Shown here piece by piece: positions 39,201-41,097 of a stretch of 41,097 bases of DNA (its first letter is position 1; each line of letters starts with the position of its first letter). Both the position numbers and the translations under genes were made by a program. Below the pieces are notes generated by a model that was not told the DNA's origin, ran no database searches, and was given only the letters and a program-made list of their open reading frames with translations. The DNA comes from a virus, in the IMG/VR virus record IMGVR_UViG_3300020526_000086, positions 1 to 41,097 of that record; one strand, written 5' to 3'.

Positions 39201-41097
39201 TCACTTAACTGCTCTCGCTTCCAATGTTGCACCACCAGATCAGGTAGGATTTAATTTATCCGATAAACAATTTAATCAGGATGTAAGAAACTTATATCCA
39301 CAATTAGACCGTGATAATATCAATTCAGACCCAGATGCAACAGTAAGTTACGCCGATTTATCGGTAATTGGAAGAGTTATAACAAATGATAAGAAAAATT
39401 CTATCACAAAAGAAGCAATATCATATTATGTTAAAAACTCAAGAATAGGTATAGCATTAACAGATGCTCAAGTAAGTGGAATTGGAAGTACCACTATTTC
39501 GGTAAGAACAGAAATAGAACATAATTTAAATTCCATAAAATCATTTACATTCACTTCTGGGTCTGGGTATCCAGCATCTTCAATAATTTATTCAAGAACT
39601 CTTCAGCAAGTAATCTCAAATGGTAGAGGTGCTACTGTCAAAATAGAAACTAATGCATCGGGACAAGTAACTAACGTTGAATTGTTAGATAGAGGAAGTT
39701 CTTATAATGTCAATGATACTTTAAGTATTCCTGGAGGAAGTTCCCCAAGTATTGTCACTGTAACTTCTATTGTTAATGCCAAAGATTCTTCTATAGAATT
39801 AAGTGGATTTTTCCAACATGATTTGAATGATGTTTATAGAGTTTTGTCTATACCAAATGCAAAAGAATTATTACTATACACAGAAAAAGAATTACCAAAT
39901 TATGTTGTAAATACAAACAACGAAAGTCCGTTCTTAGTTGTTTCTAGTGGTGCAATTTCTATTTTAAGTGCCGAATTAACTGATGTTGATACTGGCATAA
40001 CAACTGTGACTACACAGTCGGCTCATGGATTATTGCCAGGAAATAAGATTAAAATTATTGAAAGTGGAAATTCTGACCTCAATGGATATGCAGTAATTAA
40101 AGATACTGTTGGTCTTACTACATTCACTTTTATTTCCAGATCTAAAGTACAAATAGCAGGAGTTACAGAGGGATCTGTTCTCAAGAGAGGATTTAGTTCA
40201 AATGGAAGAAGTCTTGGAAATGGTGAGGAAAATCTTTTCTCTAGGGGACTATATTTGTATGATGGTTTTGATGCTAACATCAATGGTGCAATAGATTTAA
40301 CTAGCAGTACTATCAACTTTATTGATCCCAACGGCATAAAACGTGGAGATTATTTTGCAATTAATAGTGAAATTGTAAGAATTGCAAGTAGTTCTAATCC
40401 ATTTACAGTTTTAAGAGGACAACTTGGCACATTTAAAGGAATAGCACAATCTGGTGCCATTGCAAAAAGAATAAAAGTAATTCCATCAGAATTACGTAGA
40501 CCTTCATTTATGAGGGCATCTAGTCACACCTTTGAATACCTTGGATATGGACCAGGAAACTACTCTACGGGTATGCCACAAAGGCAGGATAGGGTTCTTT
40601 CTGAAGATGAGATCATGGTCTCACAAGCAAAAGAAAGAAGAGGTGGAACTGTTGTATACACTGGAATGAATGATATTGGTGAATTCTATTCTGGTGCAAC
40701 TAAACTAAGTTCAGCAACTGGTGAACAAACTGTAGTTGATGCTCCAATCCTAACTTATACTGGAGATGACGCACAAGGACAAGGTGGTTCATCTTCAAGT
40801 GGAATTTTTGATGAATTATTGGTAAGGCAAAGAATTACAGTAGAAGGAGGAGAAGGAAATAATCAAACTTCTCAATTCTATGGTCCAGTAAACTTCACCC
40901 AAAAAGTTACTAATCTATCAGAGTTTGGTATTGAAACCAAAAATCTATTCATAAAAGGAACTGCTTCTCAACCAAAATTGATTACAGTTGGTATATCTAC
41001 TCCAACTTCACTTACAATTCCTTCATCTAGACCAGGTGATATATCTTTACTTTCCAACCCAGATGAGCATATTGGTCATGTTCGTGTTGGAAACGAA
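36268..41097 (+). CDS. Giant virion structural protein, incomplete at the window end
   Basis: From ATG 36268 the frame stays open to the last base, giving at least 1610 residues. The start, MPLSRLENFLKNAEGNILYV then NPSDFDATDSFENQGNSLTR and PFKTIQRALIEAARFSYQQG, is strongly conserved in T4-like cyanophages and precedes a pectin-lyase-type region (TILVYPGTHYIDNRPGLSV). Several beta modules follow: copies of H-(N/G)-L-x-x-G-(D/N)-x-(V/I)-K-I (for example TELPHNLYVGDSVKIQKIR and QSAHGLLPGNKIKIIESG) and a module with LLDRGSSYNVNDTLSI. It is probably a large peripheral fibre or spike. The carboxy end is not in the window. Confidence 0.85.
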   Translation, partial: MPLSRLENFLKNAEGNILYVNPSDFDATDSFENQGNSLTRPFKTIQRALIEAARFSYQQGRNNDKIDRTTILVYPGTHYIDNRPGLSVENINGSAVYKRRSGVDSWTVDSISELSEFTNYDILDIGNELYKFNSVTGGVILPRGTSIIGLDLRKTKIRPLFVPDPEDENIDVTSIFNVTGTCYFTAFSIFDGDPTKTVYKNYSQARVVPNYSHHKVTTFAYADGVNKVKLGNYQTYLTDLDMYYYKVTKAYGDITGRGLSDYPSSFDFEPNVDEFRIVGSLDPNPLGISSIRSGNGNGTGDINVITVTTSNLQTGETVPHNLFVDSPFIINGVTVDPDSYNGSFTVKEVVGLTTFTYVTNEAPTEFLPPTNEIDTASLIVGSDTVSSASPYIFNCSLRSVYGMNGLWADGAKATGFKSMVVAQFTGVSLQKDNNAFILYKDGAFYDNTTLPLNSVDRPLHTNSRSIFKPKYENYHIRASNDAFIQNVSVFAIGFARHFLTESGSDMSITNSNSNFGATSLESEGYKVESFNRDDVGYITHILPPREIPEEENVVSWVSLDTEKIINSADISKLYIFGATNEEILPVHQVDGYRLGASKEDKLNLTITIGTAQTTYTTPILMPADAGNGVSAFKEYDIERTGTTNNIVSNLFTLTTNHKLINGEKVRIVSDTGQVPDGLENDGIYYAITDGFGSSQLKLAQSLNDALSGVPILGINNNGGRLKITSRVSDKLPGEIGHPIQWDSAENNWYITGSLISSENEIYSAIVNTGILVLGNETSSTFIRRISDSRSINDKIYRIRYVIPKEFTNARQPTAGFILQESKTVGVTSISYTNDVLSSAKDLRNEKIIVGASGGVIINNEQEVTITTELPHNLYVGDSVKIQKIRSTNNPDSTGITSTFNGLHTVESILNTKQFTYTISGVTTNPGSFTNDINSRTTRQQRESLPVVSRESYKNTFFVYRTAQIKKHIPGQEGQDGVYHLTALASNVAPPDQVGFNLSDKQFNQDVRNLYPQLDRDNINSDPDATVSYADLSVIGRVITNDKKNSITKEAISYYVKNSRIGIALTDAQVSGIGSTTISVRTEIEHNLNSIKSFTFTSGSGYPASSIIYSRTLQQVISNGRGATVKIETNASGQVTNVELLDRGSSYNVNDTLSIPGGSSPSIVTVTSIVNAKDSSIELSGFFQHDLNDVYRVLSIPNAKELLLYTEKELPNYVVNTNNESPFLVVSSGAISILSAELTDVDTGITTVTTQSAHGLLPGNKIKIIESGNSDLNGYAVIKDTVGLTTFTFISRSKVQIAGVTEGSVLKRGFSSNGRSLGNGEENLFSRGLYLYDGFDANINGAIDLTSSTINFIDPNGIKRGDYFAINSEIVRIASSSNPFTVLRGQLGTFKGIAQSGAIAKRIKVIPSELRRPSFMRASSHTFEYLGYGPGNYSTGMPQRQDRVLSEDEIMVSQAKERRGGTVVYTGMNDIGEFYSGATKLSSATGEQTVVDAPILTYTGDDAQGQGGSSSSGIFDELLVRQRITVEGGEGNNQTSQFYGPVNFTQKVTNLSEFGIETKNLFIKGTASQPKLITVGISTPTSLTIPSSRPGDISLLSNPDEHIGHVRVGNE

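Noticed and set aside
1-41097. tRNA genes, CRISPR arrays, insertion sequences or attachment sites
   Set aside because: No cloverleaf-like intergenic stretch, spaced direct repeats, transposase frames or flanking duplications were seen; gaps between genes are mostly under 130 bases.

Overview
The window is a stretch of an AT-rich, T4-like cyanophage genome (a myovirus of marine Synechococcus or Prochlorococcus). This rests on T4 core genes (gp32, gp33, gp59, gp4, gp48, gp53, gp54, gp26, gp51, gp27, gp5) lying beside cyanobacterial-type genes (psbD, CP12, a DUF1825 protein, DUF4278-type peptides) and phage phoH and thyX. No tRNA, CRISPR array or insertion sequence was seen.

Layout. 1-2554: psbD with its own promoter and terminator, a LOG-family nucleotide hydrolase and small unknown genes. 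2679-4697: HNH endonuclease, glutaredoxin and a chain of small overlapping cyanophage genes. 4695-5388: a compact unit with a 12-bp palindrome, a sigma70-type promoter, two glutamine-aptamer-like RNA modules in tandem, four overlapping microprotein genes and an intrinsic terminator. 5369-9192: promoter, small acidic protein, thyX, FmdB-like protein, phoH, PD-(D/E)XK exonuclease, gp33, gp59 and a DUF1825 protein. 9182-10436: gp32, with a repeat-containing leader, and a small secreted protein. 10443-14123: a minus-strand block reading gp4, an unknown gene, gp48, gp53 and a 96-residue protein, ending in tandem hairpins. 14161-34799: plus-strand tail, baseplate and fibre genes, with a CP12 gene and a 2-oxoglutarate oxygenase-like gene embedded among them. 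34801-36218: a cassette of small genes with its own promoter and a Mom-like DNA-modification gene. 36268-end: a giant virion protein gene that leaves the window open.

How the genes work together. PsbD keeps photosystem II running during infection, and CP12 would hold back the Calvin cycle so that reducing power goes to nucleotide synthesis, where ThyX acts. gp32, gp33 and gp59 join replication to late transcription. gp26/gp51, gp27, gp5, gp53, gp48 and gp54 build the hub, wedge and start of the tail tube. Two large proteins after gp26/gp51 carry a glycan-cleaving (GH104-like) and a peptide-cleaving (M23) domain and probably act in tail assembly and cell-wall penetration.

Most notable: (1) the tandem aptamer and microprotein operon at 4.7-5.4 kb; (2) a T TTT TTC slippery heptamer at the end of gp26 with gp51 exactly in the -1 frame, which suggests a frameshifted tail-assembly chaperone; (3) CP12 between two hub genes; (4) a 9-nt-period ATACG repeat in the gp32 leader; (5) the Mom-like gene among the fibre genes. 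All calls come from reading the sequence and from memory of the families; no search was run.
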